Below, piece by piece: positions 24,501-36,346 of a DNA stretch of 64,000 nucleotides. Origin of the DNA: Tupaia tana (Eukaryota; Chordata; Mammalia; Scandentia; Tupaiidae); assembly GCA_026018925.1 (NCBI GenBank), contig JAKSZU010000002.1, positions 53,152,337 through 53,216,336 on the forward strand, written 5' to 3'. The notes below the pieces were generated by a model that saw nothing but the letters and a program-made list of their open reading frames with translations, made no database searches and was not told the origin of the DNA. Position numbers and translations under genes: made by a program. Positions within the stretch are counted from its first letter, which is position 1, and each line of letters starts with the position of its first letter.

Positions 24501-24771
24501 GGGAACCAGCAGTTAGCATAATGGCTATGTTGCTGGACTCCCATGTAGTCAACCGCGGTTTGCGTCCCGGACCCAGTGGCTTAGAACTCACGCCGGGCGC
24601 GTGTGCGTGCGTGCCCAAGATCCCGAGAGGAGAATGAAGGAGAAGGGATTGCGGTGTGGCCATCCCCCCTGGGGGGCGATTTCTCGCTTTCTGTCTCTAC
24701 CGTCTCTCTCTGTCTGTCTGGCGAGCGCACGCGCCCTATAGTGAAAAACCTCTCAAAAAAAAAAAAAATAG
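24501..24771 (+). mobile_element. Young long-form SINE (box B variant)
   Basis: TSD AGGAACTAAGGCTC; box B GGTTTGCGTCC; inserted 9 bp beyond the previous SINE's TSD. Confidence 0.93.
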
Positions 24772-25014
24772 GAACTAAGGCTCAGAAAAGTTACGTTGCT
24801 TGCTAAAAATCATAAAGCTACAAAAGTAGCAGAACTCAGTGTAGCGTCCAAGAATATCCATGGAAAATAGAAGGTTATTCTGTCCCAAACTATAAATGTG
24901 CATTCAGTAGAAAGAATTATTAGAGGAATGAAATTGTTTTCTTACCTAACCCTTGTCAACTCTTACAGTCCATTTTCCATTGCTCTGCCATTTTTAAAAG
25001 AAGAATTATTTATT

Positions 25015-25272
25015 GGGACCAGCAGGTGGCATAGTGGTTAGGATGCTGGATTCCTATGTGGCTGACTGCTATTCTAGTCTTGCACCCAGCAGGTTGAAAT
25101 TTACATCAGGCGTGTGTACATATGTGCCCAAAAATCCTGAGAGAATAATGGAGGAGAAGGGAATGTGATGTGGCTATTCCACCTGGGGGGTTATTTCTTG
25201 CTGTTTCTATGTCTCTGTCTGTCTCTGTCTCTTTGGTGAGTGCATGTACCCTATAGCAAAATTTCAAAAGAA
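25015..25272 (+). mobile_element. Long-form SINE
   Basis: TSD GAATTATTTA. Confidence 0.86.
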
Positions 25273-25279
25273 AAGGAAT

Positions 25280-25440
25280 TATTTAATTTATCATTATTAC
25301 GTTTTAATCCGCTATAGAGCATGTGCACTCAGCAGAGAAGGACTGAGAGGGAAAATAAAGCAAGGCACCAGGTCTGGGATTAGAACCATAGTTGGCCAGG
25401 TGGGAGTCCAGTGCCTTAACCACCATGCCACCTTTGGATC
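25280..25440 (-). mobile_element. Short-form SINE
   Basis: CCGCTATAGAGCATGTGCAC...ACCATGCCACCTTTGG. Confidence 0.8.
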
Positions 25441-25461
25441 ACCAGCTTTACTATTGCTGGT

Positions 25462-25645
25462 TTTTTTTTTTTTTTTTAGAATTATTTTATTTAACTTTAT
25501 TTATTTACTTATTTTAATTTGACCAGAGAGAGACAGAGTGAGAGAGTGAGAAAGTACAAAAGCAAACCACCAGGTCTGGGACTCGAACCACGGTCAACCA
25601 TGTAGGAGTCCAGCGCTCTCAACCACTATGCCACCTGCCAGCCCC
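25462..25645 (-). mobile_element. Short-form SINE
   Basis: TTTAACTTTATTTATTTAC...CCACCTGCCAGCCCC. Confidence 0.88.
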
Positions 25646-25953
25646 TGCTTTGCTGTTTTGACACAGCCTGGCTTTTTGTTCTTTCTTTCAAGGATGTATT
25701 TGGAACTTAAGGCCCAGGTTGTTGTGTAGATGTTTTTCCCTGAGAACGCCAGGCTCATAGTAGTGTCCTTGTAAAGTAAAGGTCACCATATTCTGGGCCT
25801 GGACTGGGCTGCTGGAGCTGGCCTCTCCCGTTGGTGTGTGTATCTCCTCCGTTCACTATGAGGTTCTGACAGGAGTAAAGCCTTGGAGCCCATTATGTGT
25901 CCCCAGCCTTGTGGCGGATGGTTACAGTCTTGAAAACTGTTCTTGATTTGTTT

Positions 25954-26015
25954 TAAAGGCAGGGTCTTGCCACGTCCTGAACCTGCCTCAGACTCCTGAG
26001 TCGCTGTGATTACAG
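25954..26015 (-). mobile_element. 7SL(Alu)-related fragment, antisense
   Basis: GGCAGGGTCTTGCCACGTCC, CTCAGACTCCTGAGT and GTGATTACAG are antisense Alu-like blocks. Confidence 0.6.
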
Positions 26016-26029
26016 TTATAGTTAAAGCG

Positions 26030-26280
26030 GAGTGGGAGCTGGGGCAGGGGGTGGTGCAGTGGTGTGCCTCGCTTTGCAAGGCTGGCCCATGTGGGAAGGG
26101 GGCGGGTTCCTGTTTGGAGACATTCTTGAACATCTGGGCACTCCCATGCCCGTGATCAGGGGCTGGTTAAAACTGCGGATGGATCATGGCATAAAGATCC
26201 TGTTGGTAAAGATCCTGTCTCTCTCTGCTGCTGTCTGTCTCTCTGTATCTCTCATTCATGGGAGGAATAACTTTAAAAGG
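26030..26280 (+). mobile_element. Older tRNA-headed SINE (variant D)
   Basis: Head GGGGTGGTGCAGTGGTG with GCGGGTTCCTG, then CCCATGCCCGTGATCAGGGG and GGATCATGGCATAAAGATCC. It differs from the main L/S clan and resembles 60495-60710. Confidence 0.5.
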
Positions 26281-26290
26281 AAGTGGAATC

Positions 26291-26478
26291 ATGGCGCTAG
26301 CAGGTTGCATGGTGGTTAAAGCTCTGAACTCCCATGTGGCCAACTATGGTTCGAGTCCCAGACCCCATGGTTTGAAAATCACACTGGGTGCATGTGCATG
26401 TGTGCCCAAAATCCCAAGAGGAGAATGGAGGAGAAGGGATTGAGGTATGGCCATCTCCCTTGGGGAGTTCTTTCTTTC
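26291..26478 (+). mobile_element. Long-form SINE, 3' truncated
   Basis: Head and body only; it runs directly into an antisense copy, tail to tail. Confidence 0.8.
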
Positions 26479-26725
26479 TGGTTTTTTTTTTTTAAGAGGT
26501 TTTTGCTATAGGGTGTGTGCGCTCACCAGAAAGAGACAGAAAATGAGAAATCACCCCCCAGGGAGGATGGCCATGCCACAAACCCTTCTTCATTCTCGTC
26601 TTGGGATCTTGGGCATGCACGCACACGCTCCCGGCATGAGTTTAAGCCACTGGGTCTGGGACTTGAACCGCGGTTGACTACATGGGAGTACAGTGACATA
26701 GCCATTATGCCAACTGCTGGTCCCC
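26479..26725 (-). mobile_element. Long-form SINE
   Basis: Complete antisense copy ending ACTGCTGGTCCCC. Confidence 0.87.
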
Positions 26726-27449
26726 AAATAATGCAGTTTCTCTGAAGAAAACAAAATGAGGCAGAAGGTGATGGTAGAAGGCAACTTTAGGTGGGACGGT
26801 CGGGCAGTTGCACTGAGATGACGACCGTGGCACATTCTGTGGGTGAAGGGCAGTGCTGAGTACTGGGAAGACACAAAAGTAAGCCTGCTTCTGTTCCCTT
26901 GGGAAGCCTAGAGCAGAGCTCCTCTGGACTGTTGTGAGGGCCAAGCAGCCCCGGAAGTTTTTTCCAACTTATTTTTATGTACTGTATTAGATGTATTAAA
27001 AACCCGTATGTCAAAAACTGGAAAATTCTTGCATTCTGTGCTGTGGGACGCCAGCGCTCCCTGTCCTTCGTATCTTTTATTAACACTGTCTCTTCTGACA
27101 GTATGCCAGCACTCCTGAGTTCTCACGTGGCTGTGAAGGGGATGATGGACATCTTTTCTCCTGTACTTTGTCCTCACTTTTTAAGATTTTTCTGAATGGC
27201 TTCTCCGCTTTTCTTGCTCTTCTAGTTCTTCTAAGGTTGCATTTATTTCCCTTCATCTCAACATCTGCTGCAATTTGACTCTGCAGGTTAGTGAAAATTT
27301 GCCTGTTTATCAGTTCTGTGCCTTGGGCAGTATTCATTAGCATTCTCCTTCTTGAGATGAATAAGAACCTTTGATTCTCTGGCCACCTATGACTCATTAA
27401 TGGTGAAGTTAAATGTTTACAGAAAACTCTCATCAAAGCAGTCTAGGTT

Positions 27450-27659
27450 GTTTTTTGTTTTTTGTTTCAGATTTTTGCCATAGGGTACATGGGCTGCTGG
27501 AGAGAGACAGGGACAGAGGGGGAAATCAGTAGAAATCCTTTCTGTCAAGATTTGCGGAATGCACCCACCATAACTTTCAAGTTGCCGGATCCAGGACTCG
27601 AACTGCGGTCAGTCATATGGGAGTCCAGCACCTTAAATACCATGCTGCCTGCCATCCCC
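27450..27659 (-). mobile_element. Long-form SINE, internally deleted
   Basis: TTTGCCATAGGGTACATGGG...GCTGCCTGCCATCCCC. Confidence 0.78.
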
Positions 27660-27691
27660 AGATAGTTATTTTTTAAGGGTATTTTTTTTTG

Positions 27692-27905
27692 GAAGGGGGC
27701 GCAGGTGGTGTGGCGGTTAAGGGCTCTGGATTTCCACATCATCATCTGCGGTTTGAGTCATGGACCTGATGGCTTGCTTTCTCATTTTCTCTCTCTCTCT
27801 TGCTTTCTTGCTCTGTCCCTCTCTGATTAAATTTAAATAAATAAATAAAGTTAACTAATGAAATAATCCTAAATAATAATAAAAATAAAAAATAATCCTT
27901 TAAAA
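27692..27905 (+). mobile_element. Short-form SINE
   Basis: Followed by a T27 run at 27914-27940. Confidence 0.83.
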
Positions 27906-28645
27906 AAGGAGGGTTTTTTTTTTTTTTTTTTTTTTTTTTTGTCAAAATGTAATGTACTAGCATGGGCACCTGATAGGACAAAGGGGCATAATCAGTACAT
28001 AAGAAATCTAGAAAACGATCCTTTACAAATAACCTAAAAGAGACCTGCTGCTTTCTGTAAGTCAGAGAAGATTATCATGCATTCCAGGTTATACTTAGCC
28101 AAAAATAAACTCTGATACATAATTGTAGGTTTTAGGAATGATGCATGGTTTATTTAGACATGAAAGTTATCCCTTGAATGTAGGCCCCGAAACTCTAAAA
28201 GTTTTAAAAGTCGTGGGGAGAAAGAAGTCCGCAGACATGGAAAGGCAGCTGGTTTTACGTTAAGCTGACAAGCAGAAGTAGTGCTCTTCTGTGAGGCTCT
28301 TACTCTGCAGGGTATTCAGCGTAAGTATGGGAGGGCTGATGAGAACTACAGAGTACACTGGGGACCTTGTGTGGGAAGCATCCTGACACCTCGGGACATA
28401 ACGAAGGAACAAGCAGGTCAGGAAGACTGGACACCCCACAGGGTAGGGCAGACTCCTCCCCATTGCTCTAGCCCCGGCTCCTAGAATGCACCAGACACTC
28501 AGTGTATGTACTTTGACTGATTCCGGGCTGAGCTGAGTCACTGCAGTGCCAAGGACTACAGCGTTCTTTACTCAGATTGCTTTACATTCTAATAGTATTT
28601 TGTGTCCTTGGCTGGAATTCTGTTTTTCTTTGCCCTTCAACTGAA

Positions 28646-28763
28646 GAGGGGTATTCAAAGAGTTTATGGAAAACTGTATTATTAAGATGTTATCCATGGA
28701 TTTCAAAATTTTTACACAAAAATGAACTTGTACTTTAATCCCATGAACTTTTTCAAGCCCCCT
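28646..28763. mobile_element. Palindromic MITE-like DNA element
   Basis: The ends form an imperfect inverted repeat: GAGGGGTATTCAAAGAGTTT at the left and, in reverse complement, GAGGGGGCTTGAAAAAGTTC at the right, about 28 bp each. The 60-bp centre is AT-rich. This fits a non-autonomous DNA transposon. A clean TA target duplication is not visible. Confidence 0.55.
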
Positions 28764-28960
28764 CTTGTAACCCCTGGTAGTGAGAACAGTCTTATCTCCC
28801 TCTTATAGGGAAAGGAGTTACTTGGTTAAGAGACCTTTGCAGGTCACACAATGATAGCTGGTGGCAAGGTGAAGTTTAAAGCTTAAATAATAGAAGCAAA
28901 AGTTATATTACAATAATCTGGCCTAGCTTAAATGTGCTGTAACTTCAAAGATATGGAAAT

Positions 28961-29227
28961 GGGGACCAGCAGATGGTGTAATGGTAACGTTGTTGGACTC
29001 CCACGTAGTCGACTGTGCTTTGAGTCCTCCTGGACCTGGCAACTTAAAACCGGGCACGTGTGAGTGGTGTCCAGGATTGAGAGGAGAATGGAAGAGAAGG
29101 GACTGTGGTGTGGCCATACCCGTTGGTGGGTGATTTCTGTCTCTCTGTCTCTCTGTCTCCTCTCTGTTTCTCTGGCAAGTGCACACACCCTGTAGTAAAA
29201 ATCTCTTTAAAACAAACAAACAAACAA
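28961..29227 (+). mobile_element. Long-form SINE
   Basis: TSD AAAGATATGGAAATGG at 28947 and 29228. Confidence 0.92.
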
Positions 29228-30231
29228 AAAGATATGGAAATGGATGGCTGTAGATTACACAGTTATTTATGCCTGGTGGAATAATGCCCCTAAGCCTTGA
29301 CCTTCTCCCAGCTGCTTCCAGAAGAGGGGTGCCTGAGGGCAACCACAGCCCAGCAAGAAGGCTAACAGCTGCCCTAGCATCCATGGAATTCGAAATGCTA
29401 CCATATATTGATGATCAAATTTGTGAAGCCTTATAATGCCATCAGCATAGCTCAGCTGTCCCCAGTTAAACAGGCTTGCTCATGTGTGCTCCCCACCCCT
29501 CCGGAGCTGTCTCTGGGGCGTTTCGCTATTTCTGACCTTGCCTTTCCCAGCTGTTCTCCAGAGGAAAGTTCTCAGCCCACCCTCCCCACCCCCCCCCACT
29601 GTAAGCATTAACTATGCTTCTCCTCCTCTAGTGCTTCCGTCCTCAGGTCCTCAGGGCCTCAGGGCCCATCCTGGGGGGAGAATTTCCCAGGATTAGGAAT
29701 TACCTAATGCCCCCCTCCCCCTACTTGTGAGGTGCTTTGTAGACTCTGCATCAGGGCCACCTTGACAGCGACCCTGTAACACACTTAGAGTGATGTTTTA
29801 CCAGTGCCACCTCTTCTCTTCTGAAATCAAGTTCCTAGATAATAAAACCTACTTGTACACATAATAAAAATTAATAACATGCCACCTGTAACAAAGAAGA
29901 AATTTTAAAAGTCATTTTTAAATAACACATATTTAAATGTAATGCTTGGAGTTCATGATACAACGTGGATGAACCTTCAGGACATTCTGTTAAGTGACAT
30001 GTGCCACACGCACAAAGACAGGTTGCTGTGTGATTCCACTTAGATGAGGCCCCTGGAGGAGCCACATTCATACAACAGAAGTAAGATGGGGGTTTCCAAG
30101 GGAAGGAAAGGGGGAAATGAGTCACTGTTTGATGGTTACAGAGCTCCAGTTTTGGAAAAGGATAATGTTTCGGAGATGGATGATGAAGATGGTTGCGTAA
30201 TGATCAGAATACACTTAATGCTGCAGTCCAC

Positions 30232-30488
30232 TTTTTTTTTGGGGGGGGGAGGTTTTTGCTATAGGGCACGTGCACTCACCTGAAAGGCAGAAAGAGACAG
30301 AAAGTGAGAAATCACCCCTTAGGGGAGATGGCCACACCGCAATCCCTTCTCCTCCATTTTCCTCTCGAGATCTTGGGCACACACGCACATGTGCCTGGCG
30401 TGAATTTAAGCCACCAGGTCCGGGACTCGAACTGCGGTCAACTATGTGGGAGTTCAGCGACATAGCCATTACACCAACTGCTGGTCCC
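30232..30488 (-). mobile_element. Long-form SINE in L1
   Basis: Complete antisense copy with a T9G10 start. Confidence 0.88.
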
Positions 30489-30524
30489 TGCAATCTACTT
30501 ATAAGTGACTAAAAATGTTGAACT

Positions 30525-30925
30525 TTAGATCCGCCAGTGGCGAGGTGGTTGAGGCAACTGGATCCCACATGGCCTACCTTTGGCACAATTTGATTCTCAG
30601 ACATAGCAGCTTAAAAATCATGCTGGGAGGGGTATGCAGGTGGCGTGGTGGTCAGTGGTTTGAGTTGCAGACCTGGCAGCTTGCTTTCTCACTTTCCCTC
30701 TCTCTCTCTCTGGTAAAATAAATAAGTAAAATTAAACAAACAAACAAACAGGCTGTGTGTGTGTGTGTGCCCCAAATCCTGAGAGGATAGAGAAATGGAG
30801 GAGAAAAATATTGTGGAATAACCATTTCCCATGGGGATGCTTTCTCATTTCCTCTCGCTCTGACTCTGCCTCTCTCGTGCCAGTGTACTCACCCTTTGGC
30901 AAATTAAAAATAAGTAAATAAAATG
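30525..30925 (+). mobile_element. Long-form SINE split by a short-form copy
   Basis: Head 30525-30628; body resumes at 30750 with CCCCAAATCCTGAGAGGA. Confidence 0.75.
30629..30749 (+). mobile_element. Nested short-form SINE
   Basis: GGGGTATGCAGGTGGCGTGG to (AAAC)n; part of its head is deleted. Confidence 0.75.
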
Positions 30926-30982
30926 TTAAATTTTATGTGATATAAATTTTATCACATACAGGTTTTTATTTTATTATTTTTA

Positions 30983-31222
30983 ATTTTTTTTTGGAGTGTT
31001 TTTTGCTATAGGGTGTGTGTGCACACCAGAAAGAGAGACAGAAAGCGAGAAATCACCCCCCAGGGGGGATGGCCACACTGCAATCCCTTCTACTCCAATT
31101 TTCCTCTCAGAATCATGGGCACACACGCCCAGTAAGATTCTAAGCCACCGGGTCTGGGACTTGAACCGCAGTCAACTACGTGGGAGTCCAGCGACATAGC
31201 CATTATGCCAACTGCTGGTCCC
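30983..31222 (-). mobile_element. Long-form SINE
   Basis: Ends CCAACTGCTGGTCCC. Confidence 0.88.
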
Positions 31223-31363
31223 AACACACATAGGTTTTTATAAGTTAATCCTTGGGTACAACTATAACAGAAAAATAAAAAATAAAAATAGTCTCTGCAA
31301 ACACATGTGGAAACTAAAAATAATGACCTCATAGAAGGAGAGAGTAGAGTAGTGGTTACTAGA

Positions 31364-31630
31364 GGGCCAGCAGGTAGCAGGAGGTTAAGGTGCCGAATCC
31401 CGCATGGCCTACTATGCGGTTTGAGTCCTAGACCTGGTGGCTTGAAAATTATACCAGGCATATGTGCATGTGTGCCCAAAATCCTAAGAGGAGAATAGAG
31501 GAGAAGGGTTGTGCTGTGACCATCCCCCCTGGGGGGGGGTGATTTCTTATCCCACTCCCCATTCTTTCTTTATCTGGTGAGGACATGAGCCCTGTAGCAA
31601 AACCTTAAAAAAAAAAAGGAAGAAAAAATG
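31364..31630 (+). mobile_element. Long-form SINE in L1
   Basis: TSD AGTGGTT(A/G)CTAGAGG on both sides. Confidence 0.9.
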
Positions 31631-31799
31631 AATAGTGGTTGCTAGAGGCAGGGGAGGCTAGAGAAGACAGAGGGAAATTACCGGGTTTTTGGGATGGTAG
31701 AAATATTCTGAAATTACATGGTGGTGATGACTGCTTGATAGTCTGAATATGCTGACAGTTACATTACTGTATAATTTACAGTGGTTAAAATGGTGGATT

Positions 31800-32043
31800 T
31801 AGAGCCAGCAGGAAGTAAGAGGTGAAGACAGCTGGATCTCACATGGCTGACTGAGTGGTCTGAATCTCAGACCCAGTGGCTTAAAAAAACCTGGCATTTG
31901 TGCATGCATGCCCTAAATCCTGAGAGGAGAACAGAGAAGGGATGGCGGCGTGGCCGTCCTCCCCTGGGGATGATGGTAGGGGAGAGGTTTTCTCATTTTC
32001 TCTCTTTCCAACTCTGGCGAGCACACTCACCCTATAGCAAACT
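31800..32043 (+). mobile_element. Long-form SINE, divergent
   Basis: GAGCCAGCAGGAAGTAAGAG...CACCCTATAGCAAACT. Confidence 0.78.
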
Positions 32044-32381
32044 GGGGATTGTGGAGGGAAGAGAAAGAAAAACAGTTGAATGTAATGGTATGTGAATTTT
32101 ACCTCAGCAAAAAAATATGTTAAAAACTAATGTTGAGGGTTGGGTGATGCTGAAGAAAACAATACTAGAAACTATTGCCGCTTTGAAGATTTTGTGCTTG
32201 ATGAGGTTTGTTTTCTGTACAGAGACAGAACTGAAAAATAGGACAGAAAACACCTATGCTGAAGTTTGGGAAAACTTCCCTCCCAAAAGCCCCACTTCTT
32301 ATAATAAGTATTTAATATTCTCACCTTGTGCATTACCCTAGTCTCCCACTATCAAACACTTCAGTAAAAAATTTAAATTTT

Positions 32382-32642
32382 GGGACCAGCAGTTAGAGTA
32401 ATGGCTATGTCACTGGACTCCCATGTAGTTGACTGCAGTTCAAGTCCCAGACCCGGTGGCTTAAAACTCACGCTGGGCGCGTGTGCGTGCGTGCCCAAGA
32501 TCCCGAGAGGAGAATGGAGGAGAAGGGATTGCGGCATGGCCATCCCCCCGGGGAGTGATTTCTCGCTTTCTGTCTTTCTGTCTGTCTGTCTGGCGAGCGC
32601 ACGTGCCCTATAGCAAAAACCTCTCAAAAAAAAAAAAAAAAA
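32382..32642 (+). mobile_element. Long-form SINE
   Basis: Short TSD TAAATTTT; near-consensus body. Confidence 0.88.
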
Positions 32643-33573
32643 GTAAATTTTATTGAACATTTCAGAGAGCGTAAGATGGAAGTTTAGTGAGGAATTCACT
32701 CTCGCTCTGAAAAAAACTGGAGTGTAACATGAATGACAAAGAAAAATGGGAAAAGCGGAATGTACTGCAAATGAGGCCAGCCATGGCGTTGCAGGTGGTA
32801 GATGCTAGAAACACAGGGTGCCTCAGAAAAGCATGAAGCACAGGCGGGAGTCCACACCCGCGGAGCCTTCACAACTGCGTTGTGTCTTTAGAGTGCCCTG
32901 CTGCGGGTTTAGAGTGTGACAGTCACGCAGGCTTGCTGGGGACCAGGACTGAGCCCTCGGAGCCCTCTAGGTGGCCTAAGTAGAGACTCCAAGAAAGAAA
33001 CTGTTCAGAATCGAGTTTGGTTCTAGGTGTAGTGAATAGAAATGTAAATAAACCAAGAGATTAAACACTTCCATTGTTCAGGAAGGAACAGAACAATCTT
33101 TGATAACTTAACAAAATATCTGGCTCAGGAAATATTGTTAAAGTCACTAAGTAATTTCAATTTACCTAAAAATTGTAGTGCTTTATTTTCTATTTTAAGA
33201 TGCAGTCTACCGTTAACTTCTAAAATTCAGGTTTATCTGAATATAAATCGTTTCTGGTTGATAACTCCTCTAGAACATTTTCTAAATCGTGACCCTGTGT
33301 AAGTGATGCTATGTCAAGGATGGAGTATTGATTTATTTTAATCCAAGGAAAAGTACTTTCAGAAAAACAGAAATGAAAAAATAACAAAGGCTTTGAAAGA
33401 AATTATAGAGTTAGAAAATGTTTTCAAAATTAGACTAAGTTTCTTTTTTTCTTTTCTTTTTAATTTATTTATTTTATATTCAGTCACTGAACATCACAGC
33501 ATAAAAATGCGATTTCCCATCCAGAATACACTGTACAGTGGCTTACTCATAAGTATTATCATCAAATAATTTT

Positions 33574-33575
<2 letters not shown>

Positions 33576-33611
<36 letters not shown>
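33576..33611. repeat. (TA)n microsatellite
   Basis: About 18 TA units. Confidence 0.95.
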
Positions 33612-33614
<3 letters not shown>

Positions 33615-34139
33615 CTCCCCTGCCCCTAGACTAAGGTTCTTTAAGTTCCCAGCCACCTCTTCCCTCTGTACGGCCTGGTGGCTGATAAATAAGCTTCACT
33701 GCAGAAACGTCTTTTTTTCCAGCCTTGGCTTTTTCCTGTCTTAACAGGGCCATGTGTGATCCAGCACCATGGAAACCCATCTGAATGAAATGGGAAGACT
33801 GGTCCTTTAAAAAACAAACAGAACCACCACCCATGCCTCCCAGAGTCCTGGCAGGCCAAAGGTCTGCTCTCCACCTGGCCCGCTGCTGAGGCAGTCATAG
33901 GTACTGCGCACAGTAGGCACAGCACAGTGCCTCGGAAATAGACGCTGGACTGCCTACAGCTGTTAGTCCTTCGTATGCCAGCTGGCGAAGACATTCTTCC
34001 TTTTAGACACATTTTATAGACGTCTTATTCTCAGGCGCAGCTGGTCATTTAACGAGCTAAACAGACATTTGGAGACAGATCTGAACAGTGACTATCTATT
34101 GATGGCCATCAAGTCCTATTTCAGTGTTTCTCGGTTTCT

Positions 34140-34159
34140 TTGTGTGTGTGTGTGTGTGT
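34140..34159. repeat. (GT)n microsatellite
   Basis: About ten GT units. Confidence 0.9.
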
Positions 34160-34575
34160 ACGTACGCACGCCTGTGTCTGTTTGGTCTTAAAGGGTTTAA
34201 TTTTATGTACTCAAATCTGTGGAGTTAGTTTTTTCCAAAGTTAGTTTTTATTCGCCTGGCTTGGCTTGCTGGTGTACGGTGTTCCTGCAGACCTTCCTAA
34301 GAGAATGGCCTGCTCGTTTTAATGTACTTTCTTAACAAAACCAGGCAGAGGAGATAAGACTGTTTAAAGAAGAAAGAACAGACAAAGAAATCAGACCCTC
34401 TCATTCAATTCAGAAGACTCCTGTTGCCTGTACTCTGAAGTCAAAGGGTAGTGTAAAGTTTTGATTTTCAACAAACTCCAAGATTATCCATTAACCACTG
34501 TGGCAGGCTTTCTACTCCCTCTCAGACCTGCATCTGTTTCTTAAAGGGGCCAGGCTTTTTTCTTTGAGTTTATCT

Positions 34576-34652
34576 TCTTTTTTTTTTTTTTAAGAAATTA
34601 TCTAACTTTATTAATTTATTTTTAATTTGACCACAGAAGGACAGAGAGAGAG

Positions 34653-34700
<48 letters not shown>

Positions 34701-34795
34701 AAATTGAGAAAGCAAGCCACCAGGTAGAGAACTTGAACAGTGGTCGTACATGTAGGAGTTCAGCACCTCTAACCACCACACCACCTGCCGGCCCC
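34576..34795 (-). mobile_element. Short-form SINE with long GA tract
   Basis: (GA)n at 34641-34697; imperfect TSD TTGAGTTTATCTT/TTGAGCTTACCTT. Confidence 0.86.
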
Positions 34796-34814
34796 TTGAG
34801 CTTACCTTTTTCTT

Positions 34815-34952
34815 TTTTTTTTTTTAACTTTATTTATTTTAATTTGACCAGAGAGGGACAGAGAGAGAGCAAGCCGCCAGGTCCGGGACTTGAACCATGG
34901 TCAGTCATGTGGGAGTCCAGTGCCCTTAACTACCATGCCACCTGCCAGCCCT
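34815..34952 (-). mobile_element. Short-form SINE
   Basis: TSD TTACCTTTT; inserted into the TSD region of the previous copy. Confidence 0.86.
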
Positions 34953-35135
34953 TAGTTTACCTTTTAAAAAGGTGTTTTTAATCAGAATGTCTTCTGGAGT
35001 TATGGGATAGCTTTATTAAGTGCTGGTAGGCTGTGTTTTTAAAAATTACTCCGAAGTGCATGCAGATGAGAAGCAGTTCATTGAAGCAGCTAATCCCTGG
35101 CATGAATCACAGTATGAACACTCAGAAAGTGTCCT

Positions 35136-35329
35136 GGGGCCAGCAGGTGGCATGGTGGTTAAGGGCGCTGGACTCCCACATGACTGACCACAGTTTGAGT
35201 CCAGACCTGGCAGCTTGCTTTCTCACCCTCCCACCTCCACTCTGTCCCTCTTTGGTCAAATTTATTTATTTAAATAAATAAATAATAAAGTTAAATAAAA
35301 TAATTCTTAAAAAAAAAAAAAGAAGAACT
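35136..35329 (+). mobile_element. Short-form SINE
   Basis: TSD AGTGTCCT at 35128 and 35330. Confidence 0.88.
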
Positions 35330-35417
35330 TAGTGTCCTCATTGGAAAGTAGCAAGGTGAAGTCAGTTTGAATTCTATAATCACTGAGATTATTTTAGAGC
35401 ACTTACTATTTTTTCTA

Positions 35418-35942
35418 GAGAGATTTTTGCTATAGGGTGGGCGCACTTGCTGGAGACAGAGAGATACAGAAAGACAGAAAGCAAGAAATTACCCTCTGGG
35501 GACCAGCAGTTAGCATAATGGCTATGTTGCTGTACTCTCATGTAGTCGACCGCGGTTCAAGTCCTGGACCCGGCGGCTTAAACTCACGCCGGGCATGTGT
35601 GCGTGCGTGCCCAAGATCCCAAGAGGAGAAAGGAGGAAAAGGATTGTGGTGTGGCCATCCCCCCCGGGGGGTGATTTCTCACTTTCTGTCTCTCTCTTTC
35701 TGGCGAGCGCATGCACCCTATAGCAAAAACCTCTCCAAAAAAAAAAAGAAAGAAAGAAAGAAAGAAATTACCCTCTGGAGGGTGGTGGCCATGCTGCAGT
35801 CCCTTCTCCTCCATTCTCCTCTTGGGATCTTAGGTACACACACATGCACCCAGCGTGTTTTAAGTCACCAGGTCCGGGATTCGAACCACAGTCAACTATG
35901 TGGGAGTCTAGCAATGTAACCATTATGTCATCTGCTGGTCCC
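35418..35942 (-). mobile_element. Long-form SINE split by a nested sense copy
   Basis: Tail part 35418-35499 and head part 35762-35942. Confidence 0.9.
35500..35761 (+). mobile_element. Nested long-form SINE
   Basis: TSD AAGAAATTACCCTCTGG at 35483-35499 and 35762-35778, copied from the host SINE. Confidence 0.93.
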
Positions 35943-36346
35943 TACTAGCCTATTTTTTGGATGTACTTTGTAAACTTAAAAGGTCTAGGTCCCCTCCTTT
36001 CCCCAAAGAGTTTTCTCTCCTAGGGACAAAATGAGTGCACCTGCCTGCTGTCCACCACTTTCCAGCAAGTCTGAAGGGCAGGCGGGTGTCAGAGAATCAA
36101 AGTCATCCCAGACAAGGACATGATGATGGGTCACCGAAATTTTTGTCCCCCAAAGAGCATCATTAATTACAGGAACAGTGGATGATAAATACTGTTTTTG
36201 TTTGTTTGTTTGTTTTGTTTGTTTGTTTTTGTGGGGTTTTGTGCTAAGGTGTGCAAAGACAGGTGTAGTTCCATTAGACCCACAGTTCGCATGCTCCCCT
36301 GGGCCTGTTTTCATCCTGCTCTCCTGGCCTTTGTAATCCTGCCTTT

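Larger units (their letters stand above)
29950..30965 (+). mobile_element. L1M 3' end, interrupted by SINEs
   Basis: CGTGGATGAACCTTCAGGAC, TGTGATTCCACTTAGATGAG, CAGTTTTGGAAAAGGATAAT and a later AAATTTTATGTGATAT match L1ME/L1MB 3' sequence. SINEs occupy 30232-30488 and 30525-30925. Confidence 0.75.
31300..32118 (+). mobile_element. L1M 3' end, interrupted by two SINEs
   Basis: ATGACCTCATAGAAGGAGAG, AGTGGTTGCTAGAGGCAGGG, TTACAGTGGTTAAAATGGT and GTGAATTTTACCTCAGC are the usual L1M 3' blocks. Confidence 0.75.

Noticed and set aside
24179..24544. Many frames reading like DGHAAIPSPPFSSRDLGHA across the window
   Set aside because: This is the chance open frame of the antisense long-form SINE body, repeated in dozens of copies.
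27080..27436. 118-codon minus-strand frame rich in Arg and Lys
   Set aside because: It has no family motif, start context or polyadenylation signal I can support. A decayed retrocopy is possible but not shown.
33641..34012. 123-codon minus-strand frame
   Set aside because: No recognisable domain; intronic position and composition fit chance.
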